Shown: positions 24,051 through 36,189, numbered from the stretch's first letter. The stretch is DNA of 64,000 bases from Fasciola hepatica (GCA_948099385.1 CANUEZ040000151.1:628001-692000); one strand, 5' to 3'. Notes: a model not told the origin generated them from the letters alone. Made by a program: numbers and translations.

Positions 24051-27000
24051 TAATAATGGTATATTTCTTGATCGTGGTCAAGACACATGCACAAGGCATG
24101 ATCAGAGAACACAGCAATTCACATTTATGTAGGGTAATCACAATTTAGAAGAATATGGTTCACACAATTGCAGTAATATAACGATCAGCTTGGGGGGTGT
24201 TTAAGTGAGCTAAAGAGAGGACGGTTAGCGCGGCTGTTGCGAATCGGTTTCGAATTCGGGTCGGGGACGGTGCGGTTAGCGGGATGGACGTTGGAATGAA
24301 GGAAAAGCGATACTGAAGAAGGGTAAAAGTGCAGTGTTTGCAAGAACCCATAAAGCAACTGGTGTCGGACAGCACTACATGAACAGGGAGTTGATGCAAG
24401 AATAAAACACAACTTGCCTTATGGATGCCGATAACTGTCTGCGACGGGTCCGGTAGTCCAGAATGGATCACGTCGATCTATGGAATTTGGTGTGCAGTCG
24501 ATGAAGATAGGGAGAGAGCGGTGGAGTGAAAGAGATTCAAAGAAGAGTCGGGAAGTGTAAAAGGAGTCGCAGTGTGGCACCAACTGGATATTTAAGGAAT
24601 CAATGCTGAGAAATTGGTTGTTACCAAAAGAAGATTAAAAATAGAGTTAACATGGTGTTATCAAAATGCAGTTGGAGATGCCTACAGGAAATAGAGAAGA
24701 TTGACCCTCCATTGGATAACTCATTGTGGGGGTTTCCTGTGATACAAATGCAAGTGAGTCGAATGGGATATCCAGATTGGTCTTTCTGTATAGGTAATTC
24801 CGATATTATAAAGAAAGCCACATGGAGGCAGAAGCTCTCACCAGGAATGCAGTGTGCTTTTAAGGAGCGTGAATGGTGGGTGGACAAAACTGGGGGTTTC
24901 AGCAAGCCTTCGAGGGAACACTTGGTGACACGCTGCTGATGCAACCAAGCAAGTATGCACAGGTGGCGAAGAGAAAGGAGGACTGCGGTGACTGGGAAAG
25001 GCCAGACCCGATGGAACAGAGGAAGTTGAGTGTAAAAGTGAGATTTTCTGCATACGTGATAAAAGAATAAATAAACAAGTGTTTGGTATTTTGTTTCATA
25101 AAGACGTTGGTAGCCGTTGATGGCAGGTAGTGCAAGATGAGGGCAGCAGTCAAAAAGGGCTAGGCTGACGAACTAGGGCGAGTGGGTACGGAACGCAACC
25201 GCGAGGGCCAGACTCCAGTTCTGCACGCAGAATGAATTGAACTATTCGTGTGGAGAACAGGAAATGAATGCTGATAGGTGATGTCAGGAATCCGTCCGGC
25301 GGTCTAGTGAGACTATTATGAGTAATTGTAATCCTGGTTATGGGATTGTGATCACCGGTTAGCCATGTAAGGTGCTCCATATAAAGCGTCGTCAGGTGTC
25401 AGTGTAGGTTTAACCACGGCCAGTCCGATCGATCAAACCGTTCAGTCCGTTAGGTAATCAAGGGATAACGTCGATCTGGTTGACGGGCTACTCTGGTAAC
25501 CACCGAGTTCTGGAATAGAGGAGAAATGCGGCAGCCTGGAGAATGCTCCAGCTGGGGGTTATGATTAACAGCTTAGCGGAAATTAGAGTGTTAATGCTAC
25601 TTGATGGCCAGTGGGCCGATCTACTAGGGACTAACGGGCGGAGGCTGGTATTTTTTTTAGGGCGTTTAGTTGATAATGGGAATATTAAGCGCATGCTTAG
25701 CCAGAGTGCAAAATGGTTAGGCTGATAGGTGGTAGAATAGTAAAGGGGCTCAGTTGAGGGTCAAAAATAAAACAGTGGAGGAGGGTGGGGTCAGAAATGG
25801 GAAAAGAGGGGACAGCAGTCAGGTTGTTGACCCGGCTGTAAGTGGGGGCGGAGAAATTATAAAAAGAAAAAGGAACGCACAGGGCTAAGGCGAGGCCTTC
25901 TTATGTGGGTGCGAATGTGCTGGTTTTCCATGGGGTAATACGTAATCAGATACATAAGCTAGCTAGGTGGGATGGTGTGCTAACAAACCATGAGCAAATA
26001 CGGTGATCGGTGAGTATTGGTTATTAAAGGGTGGTAATCAGCATGGTAGGACTCGAGTAACGGAGGAGTGCAAGAAAAAGGCGATGAGACCACTGGGTTA
26101 TAGCCCGAGACAAGAGAACTAAGTGAAGGTGAGCACCTATCATTAAAGGAACAACAGTTTACTAGTGGAATTAGTGTCAGTAAGAATTTTGGTTTTGTAA
26201 CTAAGTCTACATGGTAGCAGACAAATCATCACTGACTTTGGACAACATTATTAGTGCTTGGGCTCAAGGGGGATAGAAAAAGTAAACTTGTGGATAATAA
26301 ATTATAAATGTGAAATGATTGCATTCCGACAACCAATACAAGCGAGGCTTTGTCCATAGCTGTTAGGCGTAGGCGTATCAATGCCGGGGTGTCGTCAGAG
26401 CAGAGGTCGCATGATGTAACTATTCAGATCGCGTATCGACTACTGTATTAAACATCAGCAAGCTGGTTAAGGATTTTGCAGGGAACCCAAAAGGGTTGAA
26501 GCTGAGTAAGGCGGGGTCGGCAAGTATACGTGGAGAGCTCGAACGGCGTGCTGTCACCCCACACTGGTCTAGACAAAAGGAACTGCAGGTTAACTCGAAA
26601 GCATGGGGTTTCCCATATGCAGGGTCGGGTTTAGGCCGTTATCAGAAATCCATCTGTAATGAAGGGGGCAGAGAGCATTAGCCCAAGACCTTCGCAGCCT
26701 GAAGTGGATTTCTTCTTTTTTATTGAGGAGAGGGAGAACAAATTTACGCCGTAGGGTAAACTCCCCTTTTCTCCTTGACCCGCCTTTCTTTACACGTGGC
26801 CCAATGGGTCCGAGGCTGATAGGGATGGCTGTTTCCCCTTATTGTGAGACCGCTACAGACCAGATGTCATAACCTTCAGGGGTGTTGCTGCTACAAGCAG
26901 TGAAAGAAAAAAGATAGGATGGAGCAATCACTCAGATAATGGCAGCATTCTTGGGGCTATCACTTAACAGCTTGCTCTTGCCAATAACAGAGTCGGACGG

Positions 27001-27991
27001 GTTCCAATACGTATGCGAGCCATCTGGTGAACGCACCACCGATTTTCATATGCAGGGCAACTTCACTGGCACGACGAAGTTGGTGGAAATGTATCACCAC
27101 TGGCCGTGCGGAGGTTGACCGCTAGCTAGTGCAGTGGGAACGGCTGATTAGGACAGACAAACCAACGTTTTTCGGTCGAAAGGCGCAAGCTGAAGGTGAG
27201 AATTGATGAACTGTAAAGATCATAGCATTCAGTATACCAGAAACTGGTAAATAAGGGAGGGAATGGCTTCGGTAGAAAATTGGTTGTTGGTCCGGATGAC
27301 CAACTTCCTGATTAGTCGCGGGTGAGTGTAGCTTAGAAAAATAAGGCATTGTATGAGGAGCAGATTGATGGTGGAGAGCTATCACAAAACCCTGAGCCCC
27401 AGGCGTAATAGTGTGTCCAAGTCAGGTGACGTCAAGCGGGTAAGTATTATCTTGATGGAGTTTAGAACTGGATTTATAATTGCGGGCTAGGTATCCGTAT
27501 GCAAATTAAAGTGTAGTATAGCAAAGTCTGATAAGGGGGAGAAGAGTGAGTAGAGGAATGTCAAGAAGCCGGTTATTAATAGCCATGCCGTGGCTATGGG
27601 AAAAAGATGAGAGGATGGGAGGAACTGGAAAATTATTTGATGCCAGATTTAGCAAAACGGATGAAGGTGGAACAGAATTACCGGACTGAGGATAAAACCA
27701 TTCTGTAAGAAATCGTAGAACAAAAGAAAAGTGAAAGTTACAGAATGGAGAGAGAGGAGAAGAGAAAGAAAATGATGCCACAACTGGGGCTTGAGTCCAG
27801 TTAGTGCGGCACTCCAGAGAAAGTTCAACGACTGTGCCTGTCGGACATTGTCGAGGGAGAATTAAAAACGCAAATGGCAGGATCAGATGTGAAACAGAAG
27901 TAGAACGAATGGGTGAGTAACACGAGTGGGAATCAAGCGCGGCTACGGCCTAAAAGATAATGGGGTCCACAAAAAGGGAGTTTGAAAACTA
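24051..27991. other. 3.9-kb unassigned part of the insert in BEL/Pao
   Basis: This block lies between the end of the nested LINE's ORF2 and the point where BEL coding sequence resumes. It is purine-rich on the plus strand and so pyrimidine-rich on the minus strand, like the non-coding parts of the LINEs here. Short frames (e.g. 24160-24471, 27506-27781 on minus) show only low-complexity Ser/Pro/Leu-rich translations. It could be an unusually long 3' UTR of the LINE, since relatives have a 3' UTR of only a few hundred bases or less, or a second, unrecognised insertion. It ends with ATT-rich sequence next to the BEL junction. Confidence 0.5.
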
Positions 27992-30900
27992 TTAGAAACC
28001 TAATCCAACTTCAAAAGCCCTTTCTTCACTCATGTACGGATCTAAAAGTTGGATTACAGTTTGTACTGTGAGGTATTTGCTTATGTGGGCCTTAAACGTC
28101 TTAGATGGCTTTATAGAACGTATATCATGGGGTAATTTGTTCCATAAAGCTGCATACTTAACAAGGAAAAAGTTAGATCTAAGAACAGTTCTACAGATGG
28201 GAACAGTAACTGTGTTGTCTCTCAGTCTTAAAGAATACTGTGAGTCCGTTAGGTTTCTGAACTGCGGTGCTGATTCGATGATTCGTTTTACAACAACACC
28301 ATGAAAAAATACGAGGTTCAGCTTCATGCGTCTAAGCCATAGCGGATCTAGTTCCAAATGTTCACAGCGTTGGCTGTAATTGAGTTGAGTGGTAAAGCCG
28401 ATTCACTCTTTTGTCACTAGCCGTTGAACTATTTCAATAGCCACTCTGTCCCACTGGCGCATGTTAGAGTAGATTATGGAACAGTATTCCAGAAGGGGCC
28501 TAACGTGGGTCTTATATGTGCTGAATTTGCTTTCTGGGAGGCGAAATATCCTATGAAGCAGGCCTATCAGTCTTCTAGCCTTGGCAATTTGAGTGGTAGT
28601 ATATTCAGAGAAAGTGAAGGTGGCTGAATATTGCAAACCTAAATCTCGTACTAACGGACTGATGGAAATCGGGTGACCGTCAATACTGAACATACCTGGG
28701 GGGACATTGCATTTGAACGTAAGAATGTTGCTTTTCTCAGCAGAAAATTTCATTAATGAAGTGGTGCACCAAGAACTAAGAGCTGTTAAATCTTGCCGTA
28801 TGTCATTGATAACTGTACTAAGTTGACTAGAATCAAAACTATACAAGATTTTTATGTCGTCCGCGAAAAGGTGGAGACTGCCATGGCGAACGAAACTGAA
28901 GACATCATCTATGTAAATGAGGAAAAGAAGTGGACCCAAAACGCTGCCTTGTATGACACCACTGGTGACAGGTTTGGGTTTGGAGACGGAACCATTAATC
29001 TGAACCAACTGATAACGGTCGGAGAAATAAGAATCCAACCAACCGAGTAACGGGTCCATGATGCCATAAGATTTGGCCTGCAATAAGAGCCGAGTGTGTG
29101 AGACTCGGTCGAAAGCCTTCTTCATATCAAGCAGGATAATAATCATGGACATGCCTTTGTCAGCAGCCTCCGTGACTGAGTTCAAGAAATTAACTTGACA
29201 AGTAGAGCACGAACGGTTTTTCAGGAAACCGTGTTGGCCCACATTGAGCAAGTTATTTGTTAAGAGGTGGGTCATTATCTTATTCTTAATGAGCTTCTCC
29301 ATGATTCTGGAGATAATCGGTGTATGATTAATAGGACGATAATTCTCAAGAACATGAAAGGAGCCTTTTTTGTGCAAGGGGATAATTGTAGAGGTTTTCC
29401 ATTGATTAGGAAACGAGCTAAATTTCATAGACAGGTTAAATAAATTAGATAGAAGGATGGGAATGTCTGGACCCCCCAGAGTAAAGGCCGCCGGCGGAAT
29501 GCCGTCCGGACCTGGGCGGTAAAATGGTTTTATAGAGACTAGAAGTGGAGAAATATCGTTGGGGTGAAATAAAACTGTGGACAGAGTCTCTCTGGGTAAA
29601 CATGAAGAGTGTATTCCGGGAGTGGGAACACTGGCCGTTAGGGCTGAAGTGAAAAATATGTTGAACGCTTCAGCTATTTCTTCCGGTTTATCCAGATGGG
29701 AGTTGTTAACAGTGATGAAAGGTATAATCTTGCGGGGTTGGGGGTTTCTTCTTCTCATCAACCTACTCAGGATTTCCGTCTTCTTGGGGTGGCACAAAGC
29801 TTTTGACTCTTGCTGAGTAAGCATCAGTTCAGTTAGTGATTTGATTTTCGCTGACAGTCGGTCCATTTGGATATATACCGAAAATTCCCGGGTTTTGAGT
29901 GCAAGCTGTTGAAGTTTGGAGAGTTTAGATTTCATCCGCGAGAGTCTGTTTGTTCTAGAATTCGTCAGTGGTGGCATAGTTGGGGTGATGGTGTTTAAAG
30001 ACTGATTGAGAATAGAATATAGTTGATCTGCTACCACCTGAGGATCGGGCGAAAGAAATGATTTCTCCCAATTTTGAGATCTGATCATGTTTGGAAGGCT
30101 GCTCCAGTGAGCTAAGTGATATGGTCTGGCAGACGGTACGGAGGAAATAACGATTTTTGGTACAGAGAACGCGCACGAGACGGCCCTGTGGTCACACCTG
30201 GGGAAGCTATCTCCTACAGAGGTTGTTACCTTATTTAGTCCTTGAGAGAACAGAAGATCTAGAGTATTGTTTCCTCTCGTAGGTGACTGAACGTGTTGAG
30301 TCCAACCACCGAGGTGTGTACAGGTAACGAAATCTTGATAACGTCGTGGGCCAGAGTGTGATGGCCAACGCACTCCTGGAGCGTTGAAATCACCCGCAAT
30401 CAACTTGTGATCGATGGGGTAAGTGGAGGCAAAGTGGAAAGCGTCAATAATAGGTACAATATTGTCCCTGGTTGATTCAGGTGATCGATAGATGCATCCA
30501 AGCAAGAGTTCTTGTGACTGCACTTTAACTGTTACCCAGACCGAGTCATCAACCGCGTCGAGGACTGGGTGTTGCAGTAACGAAACTGGAAAAGATTCTC
30601 TGCAGTATATTAGACAACCTCCTCCTCGACAATGCATTCTAGAGTTGCTAAAAGCCTTGTAGCCAGATATTGTGAAGTCTAAGTTGGGAGTGCTTGCGTT
30701 AAGCCACGTTTCCGTGATGAGGATGAAATCGTAGTTAGACACAAGGACCCGGGCACGCAGAAGGTGAATTTTTGCTGGTAGTGAGCGAATATTGATGACG
30801 AAAACAGACATACGCGTTGTGCTTCCTTGTACTGTCGCAACAGGCAGTTGTGCGAGAGTTGGGGCTGAAGGAGATAGAGATAGTGGTGGTGCTAGTCCTG

Positions 30901-31438
30901 GTACAGATGAGGTGGATGAGATAGTCCTGGGCAGATTACTGTGTGTGTAAGTCAAGGACCAATAGAGGGACGTTTGGTCAGTATCAGAATTACCGGTAAA
31001 GATTGGAGGAGTGCTGGTGGGACAGGTAGTACGATCGAATTCGGTGATTTCTGAGTTTGATTGGGAGCGCGTGGAGTGGCCGGCCGCCGCAGGATCGACC
31101 AAGAGGGCAAGGGGAGCTTCGTCAAGGATGAGTGGAGGAGTCTGAGGCGAAGAACCAGTGTGGAGTGGATGGAAGTTAGAAGTATCGTCTGCAATTATAG
31201 AGGCAGGGCCTCGGTTTGTGGGCGAAATACGAGTTGGTGGACTGATGGTTATACCACCATTGGGGAACAGGTGAGGACGAATATGCCGGGATAGAGCTAT
31301 GGTATGGGGCCATTTTCCGCCCAGGGTATATAACGAAAAAAATTGGTATTTTGCGTCGGAACTGAGTAGCCGTGGGATGTACCACCGGTTGTTTGGGTAA
31401 AGTAGGAGCCCGATTCGAACGGGTGGTTGATGGTACAC
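27992..31438 (-). pseudogene. LINE A ORF2: endonuclease-reverse transcriptase with one in-frame TGA
   Basis: An uninterrupted frame of 1011 codons (31,438-28,403) continues in the same frame after a single TGA (28,403-28,405) down to 27,992, giving about 1149 codons. Approximate residues: endonuclease from INIRSLPAK (215), TETWLNAS (242), AGDFNAPG (348) to CDHRAVSC (415). RT follows with RPGPDGIPPA (641), LLDMKKAFDRV motif A (770), GVIQGSVLGP motif B' (826) and LFADDIKI motif C (857). RRMKLNL and LWNKLPHD lie beyond the TGA. All catalytic residues I can identify are present. The enzyme would nick DNA and copy the element RNA into the nick. The first codon of the frame is GTG and the true start is uncertain because the N-terminus overlaps ORF1. 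Confidence 0.9.
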
Positions 31439-32815
31439 TGCCGTGGTTGGATTGAGGTAGGTAAGTTGCTGGGGTACAGGTAGGGGCTGCAGTGGGGTGG
31501 GAGGCTTAAAGGAAGGTCTGGTAACTGAATTCGACTGGGTGAGACATTGAGCGAGTACAGCGAACGCTGTGCGTGGTGTACTGGAAAATGAGGAGGTTCG
31601 AATGGTGGTGACAAAGGTGGTGGTGGTATGAAAAGAGGCAAATTTGTAATATGGTGGGGCATCGGTAGATAGGACGAAGGTGACATACGAGTGGTTTGTC
31701 GTAACACGTTGGGGTTGGCTACATGGGTCTTTAGATGGTTACTTAGGTGCACAGGTGGAATACTGATGGAGGAACCGGAGAGTTTCTGTGGGTGTGGAGG
31801 TGATGGGGACGGTTGGGTTAAAATTTGTTTAGCGCTTACACGAGGGGCCCCAGGCTGGTTTATGAGGTGAATTGGGGGCGTGGTGATGTCGATGTTGAGA
31901 TGATCTAGGCCACGGTAGGCGACAGGGGCGGGAGAAGAGGCTGTGCTCGATGTCTTTGGGGACGATGTTGTTGCTGGTTCGTTGGTACGGGGTGGTGAGT
32001 TGGAAGCAGTCATTTTCTCGGCTTGCTTGGAAGACAAGCCAATAGCTGAGCGATAGCTGTCTTTGAGAGATGATTGTATCGCCCGGCTTTCGGTACGTCC
32101 TATTGGTAATGGTGGAGATTGGGTTGTGATGTGGAGCCGTTTGGATGGGCGCTGAGGAGTTGGCGACGAGCGGGATATATCGAGGTCTACATCCACTGGT
32201 GCTGCATTGGTCGATGGTGCGCGTATGAATGTGTCAACTGTGGTGGGTTGTTGAGTGGGGTTGGGCGGCCCTGGATCAGGAGATTGTGACGATGAGGGAT
32301 TGCCGATTACCGACTTCAGGACGTCCCTTTGCAATGGGGTCTTGTCGGCGACGATTTTTATGCTTTTGAATGGAGTGGCTTTGGCGACAGCCTCTCTCTT
32401 TCTGATGAATTCCGTAGCAATGTTTTCCTCACGGAACTGAAACAGGAGTGGACACATATACCGCTGTGACTTTTTCCTTGGTCGTACGCAGCCACACTCG
32501 TGGTGTGACATACCGCAGGCTAGAAGCAACGATTGTTTAATCGAGGAAAGCGGAAGACGGTCCGGAATATTAAAGACCACAGCATTCTTGGATCTTTTAA
32601 TTCTTTGGTGGACTTCAGAAGCAATTGAGTCCAGAAAGCGACCGGCCGTTAGTAAACTTTGGGTGTTCGGGCATTTCGAAGGATCCGCGATAAACGCTAG
32701 CGGTGACAACGCAGTCAGAGCGTTATCCATGGTACGTATCTGTCCTTCCAAGGATTCCAGGTTTCGTTCTAGTGCCCTAAATTTGATGCCAGCATCACGG
32801 CACAGCCGCTGCAAC
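27992..32815 (-). mobile_element. CR1/Jockey-like LINE 'A', nearly intact, inserted in BEL/Pao RT
   Basis: The element has two overlapping long frames, ORF1 (to 31,297) and ORF2 (31,438-27,992), on the minus strand. Relatives of the same plan lie at 36.2-40.6 kb, 54.5-59.4 kb and 59.4-62.0 kb. Comparison with the ORF1 at 40,639-40,142 shows that about 60 N-terminal codons and the 5' UTR are missing. It is therefore a 5'-truncated insertion whose 5' edge is at about 32,815. It is the best-preserved LINE wholly inside the window and so is likely the youngest of its group here. Confidence 0.88.
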
Positions 32816-32958
32816 AAGATCTTTCCGGGTAACAACCAGGGTGAGACAAAACCGAGCGGGTCGAACAGACTAGAGACAGCGGATAGTATACCTCGACGGG
32901 TTACAGACAACTCGGGAACGTTTAGCTCGAAAACAAAGTCGTCCGTTTCCGCTTCCAT
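31297..32958 (-). CDS. Chimeric ORF: BEL/Pao RT tail fused to LINE A ORF1
   Basis: The 553-codon frame begins in BEL/Pao pol (about 45-50 codons, including GILSAVSSLFDPLGFVSP and LLQRLC). At about 32,815 it passes without a stop into LINE ORF1. The ORF1 part opens with a short coiled-coil-like stretch (LERNLESLEGQIRTM), then SKNAVVFNIPDRLPLSS, found in all ORF1 relatives here, and a Cys/His-bearing HHECGCVRP segment. A long Pro/Ser/Thr-rich tail of over 300 residues follows. ORF1 proteins of such LINEs bind element RNA. The fusion is probably accidental, since insertion happened to preserve frame. Its start at 32,958 is internal to pol and no promoter is evident. Confidence 0.85.
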   Translation of the reverse strand: MEAETDDFVFELNVPELSVTRRGILSAVSSLFDPLGFVSPWLLPGKILLQRLCRDAGIKFRALERNLESLEGQIRTMDNALTALSPLAFIADPSKCPNTQSLLTAGRFLDSIASEVHQRIKRSKNAVVFNIPDRLPLSSIKQSLLLACGMSHHECGCVRPRKKSQRYMCPLLFQFREENIATEFIRKREAVAKATPFKSIKIVADKTPLQRDVLKSVIGNPSSSQSPDPGPPNPTQQPTTVDTFIRAPSTNAAPVDVDLDISRSSPTPQRPSKRLHITTQSPPLPIGRTESRAIQSSLKDSYRSAIGLSSKQAEKMTASNSPPRTNEPATTSSPKTSSTASSPAPVAYRGLDHLNIDITTPPIHLINQPGAPRVSAKQILTQPSPSPPHPQKLSGSSISIPPVHLSNHLKTHVANPNVLRQTTRMSPSSYLPMPHHITNLPLFIPPPPLSPPFEPPHFPVHHAQRSLYSLNVSPSRIQLPDLPLSLPPHCSPYLYPSNLPTSIQPRQCTINHPFESGSYFTQTTGGTSHGYSVPTQNTNFFRYIPWAENGPIP

Positions 32959-34000
32959 TGTATTCCTAAAGTGCGTTCGGTAGGGGGTGTAGAGCCGTCC
33001 AGATCTCTAAGCCTTTCGGCCTTCTCGTGGTACGGAATGACCCCGAGCACTTCGGAAGTGTTCGGCATCCATTTTGTTGGATGGAAGCCGCCTTCTTTTA
33101 GCAATCTTGTCAGGCTTCTGAACTGCGCTAGGGCTGATTCTGTATCATCGAATGATCCAAGGTAGTCGTCGGCGTAGAAATTTCTGCTGACGCTATCTAT
33201 CCCCGACCGATGGATCAAATCTCCAAGTTTGTTCGCAGATTCCTAAAGAGCGTAGTTCGCACAGAACGGTGATGATATGGCTCCGAATGGGTGGACGGTC
33301 ATCCTATAGATCACCACTGCTTTGTCTCGGTCGTTCTCTTTCCACCACAGGAAGCGCAACGCATCTCGTTCTCCTACCGGTATTTTCACCTGGTGAAACA
33401 TTTCCCTAATATTGGCGGACAAGGCCACTCTTCTCACTCCGAAACGGTACAAAACTTCAATTAGTGGTGTGGTCCAGTCAGGCCCCTGTAGTAGGCCATC
33501 GTTTAACGACTTGCCCTGGAACTTGGCCGCACAGTTGAAAACCACCCGCCGGTTTTCGGGTTTCTTGGGGTTGATAACCGGGTGGTGAGGTAGACACCAG
33601 ATAACCTTTCGGCCGTCGGTGTTAGCAAGCATCTTTTCAACGTAACCGAGAGCTTCTTTTCGCTTCATTAGTTCTGCGTATCGTTCCCACAGATCCTGGT
33701 CTCGAATAAAGCATTCTTTCAGTCCTAGCAGATGTTGCAGAACATCGTTTCTGTTATAAGTCCACGGGTCAGCAGATGTGCGCCACGGGAGGGGAACCTC
33801 GAATTGTTTTTAAGGCCTCTGGTGCCTTGCCGCACTGCTTGCAAAGCGAAGTGATCCTCTTGAGACAACGATGGTCTTTCATCTCCGATGTCATGAAACT
33901 GCTTTTCATACAGCCGCCGCAGGTGATACTCTATGCGGTCCTTTTCGGCGGATAAATAATTCACTGAACCACGTTCCCCTACTGGACCATATAACATCCA
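32816..34000 (-). pseudogene. BEL/Pao reverse transcriptase
   Basis: Frames in order: 33,997-33,725 holds the connector before RT (EYHLRRLYEKQF, SQEDHFALQ). 33,668-33,243 carries YVEKMLAN, RRVVFNCAAKFQG and LLQGPDWTTPLIEVL, ending in HPFGAISSPFCANYAL. 33,218-32,922 carries the active-site box FYADDYLGS and GFHPTKW. The next frame carries FDPLGFVSPW. A single-base deletion at about 32,943 shifts the last segment. The order and the FDPLGF block identify the BEL/Pao family. It is interrupted at about 32,815 by LINE A. Confidence 0.9.
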
Positions 34001-34115
34001 TCTCAGGGGGCCTCCTTACGGCATAAGGTGCCTGGCGGCCGCCCACACTCTAGTCAAGTACCCGATGCGCATCTGGCACGTCGCGGCCCAGGGGGAGATC
34101 CATTTCGTCGTTTTC

Positions 34116-34652
34116 TCAGTCCACAACGGTTAACTCCCGCAGGTGGGGCCATCTAGTCAAGATTGCCTTGACCGACCCTGGTACTCGCATGGGGAGATCA
34201 GCCAACGTGAATGCCTTTGTTGGTTTGATTTGCTCGTTAGTGTCTAAAGAGATGAGTTGCAATCTCAACCGGCCGGCAGTCATTACTTGTGTTCCGCCCA
34301 CCGTGCTCACTGCTAACGACGTCGCACTTTTAGCGAGTCGATGTTTGTCGGCAAACCGCTCTTTCACTAGGGTAGTGTCAGATCCACTGTCGACGAAAGC
34401 CAACGCTTTGACCACCCAAGTTGAGGTCACTACTCCCACGGCAACTACTCCTAAACGTACCGGTTTGCTGGCAGACCGCGACGTTGAACAAATAACGCTG
34501 GGCTTGGTACTCGCCTCGGGTACGGTTACTCTCGCCCGGTGCAACAATCGATGGTGTCTGCCCGTGCAGCCCTCGTAACCGCATCTGTTCCTTGTTCTAC
34601 AAGCTGCCGCTCGGTGTGTGGTGTTGAGACACATAAGGCGCGCTCCTGTCAT
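34116..34652 (-). pseudogene. BEL/Pao zinc knuckle and aspartyl protease
   Basis: The 178-codon frame starts in a Cys/His cluster (CLNTTHRAAACRTRNRCG, then HHRLLH), the gag nucleocapsid-like region. It continues into the protease, where LAFVDSGSDTTLV holds the D-S-G catalytic triad and VGGTQVMTAG follows. The protease would cleave the element polyprotein. It is frame-separated from gag (before) and RT (after) in this copy, although in an intact element these are one polyprotein. Confidence 0.85.
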
Positions 34653-34725
34653 CCTCGCAATTCCCCACCGTTCGTCTATTGTGGCGTTGCCGAACTTGGG
34701 GCATTCTGGCGGGCCATGGCTAGCA

Positions 34726-35796
34726 TCACAGGACCTTGCAACTTGGTTGCACTATGGCATTGCGTGAAATGGCGTGTGCCTTGGTCCAAGACTGATACTT
34801 CGGCCGTTCCCGTGCAGGGGTTTGAGCTTGGCTAGTACTGGGCTTGTTTTCCCGGTTGCTGTCCCGGACGAGTCGGCCGAATCTGTTGTCAGCTATCTTC
34901 GTTTGCCTGTTCAAGTATTCGGTCAGGTCTTCGAAGTTGGCCTCCCTGTCGCTTAGACTTACCTGTTCCGCTTCTTCCGCCCACCGACCCTGTAGTTCGG
35001 GAGACAGGTGACGGACTATGCCTTCAAAAGTGTGCATTGCATCTGGGCCAGCCCTGTAACCTAAATGGTCGAGGGCTATTGAGCAGTTCTGCATCCTAAT
35101 CACCAGGTCGGCCGTTGTGTATACTTCGCCCTTGGTTCTCTTTGCCTCAACCATCACGCCCTCTATTAGGTTACGGGCTACTTTGAACGGTTGGCCAAAC
35201 AAGTCCCTTAGAATCTTCCTTGCTCTTGTGTAGCCTTGTCCCGGGTCGAGCATGGTACGCCCGTCGATAGCTTCTCTTGCTCGGCCTCGACAGTGGTGAG
35301 TCAGGTAGAGGAGCCTTTGCCCAGGGTCGGTTACTTTATTTTTGACGAAAGTTTCGAACTGCATGACAAACTTGCAGTATTGTTCAGCTCGCCCGTCGAA
35401 AACCGTTAGTTCCACTCTAGGCAAATCGATCGTTGATGGCGCCTATGTTTTATAGTCGGCGACCGGCATGGAGTTTCCTATTCTGTTGTGCCCTGATCTA
35501 TCGGAAGTGTCGTAGTCGCTGGTCTCGTGCTCAAGCTCTTTTTGTCAACACTTCCGTTCTGCTTCCTGAGCCTGTTGCGTAGCTGATAACGGTTGTTGTT
35601 CCAGGTCTAATATCCTTAGCCTATGTAAATCGACATCCTTACAATCCATATCACCCTCGGTAACACAAGAGCTAGCACTGACAGGACCGGGCGATCTAAC
35701 ATTAACTAAAGAATCAAAGGTACCCAAAACCTCCCCAGTGACTTGCCGTATTACTTTGTGTCCAGATTCCAAAAGCTTCGAACCTTTTCTTGGCAT
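34726..35796 (-). pseudogene. BEL/Pao gag
   Basis: The polyprotein starts at ATG 35,796 (MPRKGSKLLESG), about 95 nt after the LTR edge. The first frame runs to 35,545. The body continues in another frame, 35,424-34,726, with LPRVELTVFDGRAEQY, DPGQRLLYLTHHC, ARKILRDLFGQP and DLTEYLNRQ. These blocks are characteristic of BEL/Pao gag (the DUF1759-type region). At least one frameshift near 35,540 inactivates it. Gag would form the particle that packages element RNA. Confidence 0.88.
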
Positions 35797-35889
35797 TTTG
35801 CGTGTTTTCTCGTTCCAAATTTATCTATTGAGTATTGTAACACATCTATGAGCAATGCGTAGCCAAATTCACATCGGATCCCGGAATCA

Positions 35890-36183
35890 AAACGCGATTA
35901 TCCGTGATACTCTGCGATGCTAGATTATTCAATGAACAATGACACCAAACTGATGCAAACCTCAATTATGAGATCACAGGGACTCAACAAACGAGAACCA
36001 AATTGCGGCTTGCGAGCAAGGAGTACGTGCGCCACGCAGGTCCAGAACAAGGATATGACAAAGTAGCGCTCTGAGTGCGAACAAACAAAATTTGGTCCAT
36101 AAAAACAAACAGAGCGTAAAGACACGTCAATGTTGTAGACAAGTGAGTGATGTTAAGGAAAACATGGAACTGCAACGGTTTTA
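35890..36183 (-). repeat. BEL/Pao 5' LTR
   Basis: It lies about 95 nt upstream of the gag start and matches, in opposite orientation, the isolated block at 14,533-14,821. Exact LTR ends are uncertain because both copies are diverged and the primer-binding site is not clear. The upper edge touches the 3' end of LINE B at about 36,190. Confidence 0.75.
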
Positions 36184-36189
36184 GGAGGA

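Larger units (their letters stand above)
21950..36183 (-). mobile_element. BEL/Pao LTR retrotransposon, split by a LINE-bearing insert
   Basis: The pieces lie in the correct BEL/Pao order on the minus strand: LTR (36,183-35,890), gag (35,796-34,726), zinc knuckle and protease (34,652-34,116), RT (34,000-32,816), then after an 8.8-kb gap RNase H and integrase (24,050-21,950). The RT end (LLQRLC) and the RNase H start (WDQSLDRED) are neighbours in BEL proteins, so 24,051-32,815 is an insertion. No 3' LTR is found next to the integrase. Several frameshifts and a lost integrase Asp mark a dead copy. Confidence 0.88.
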
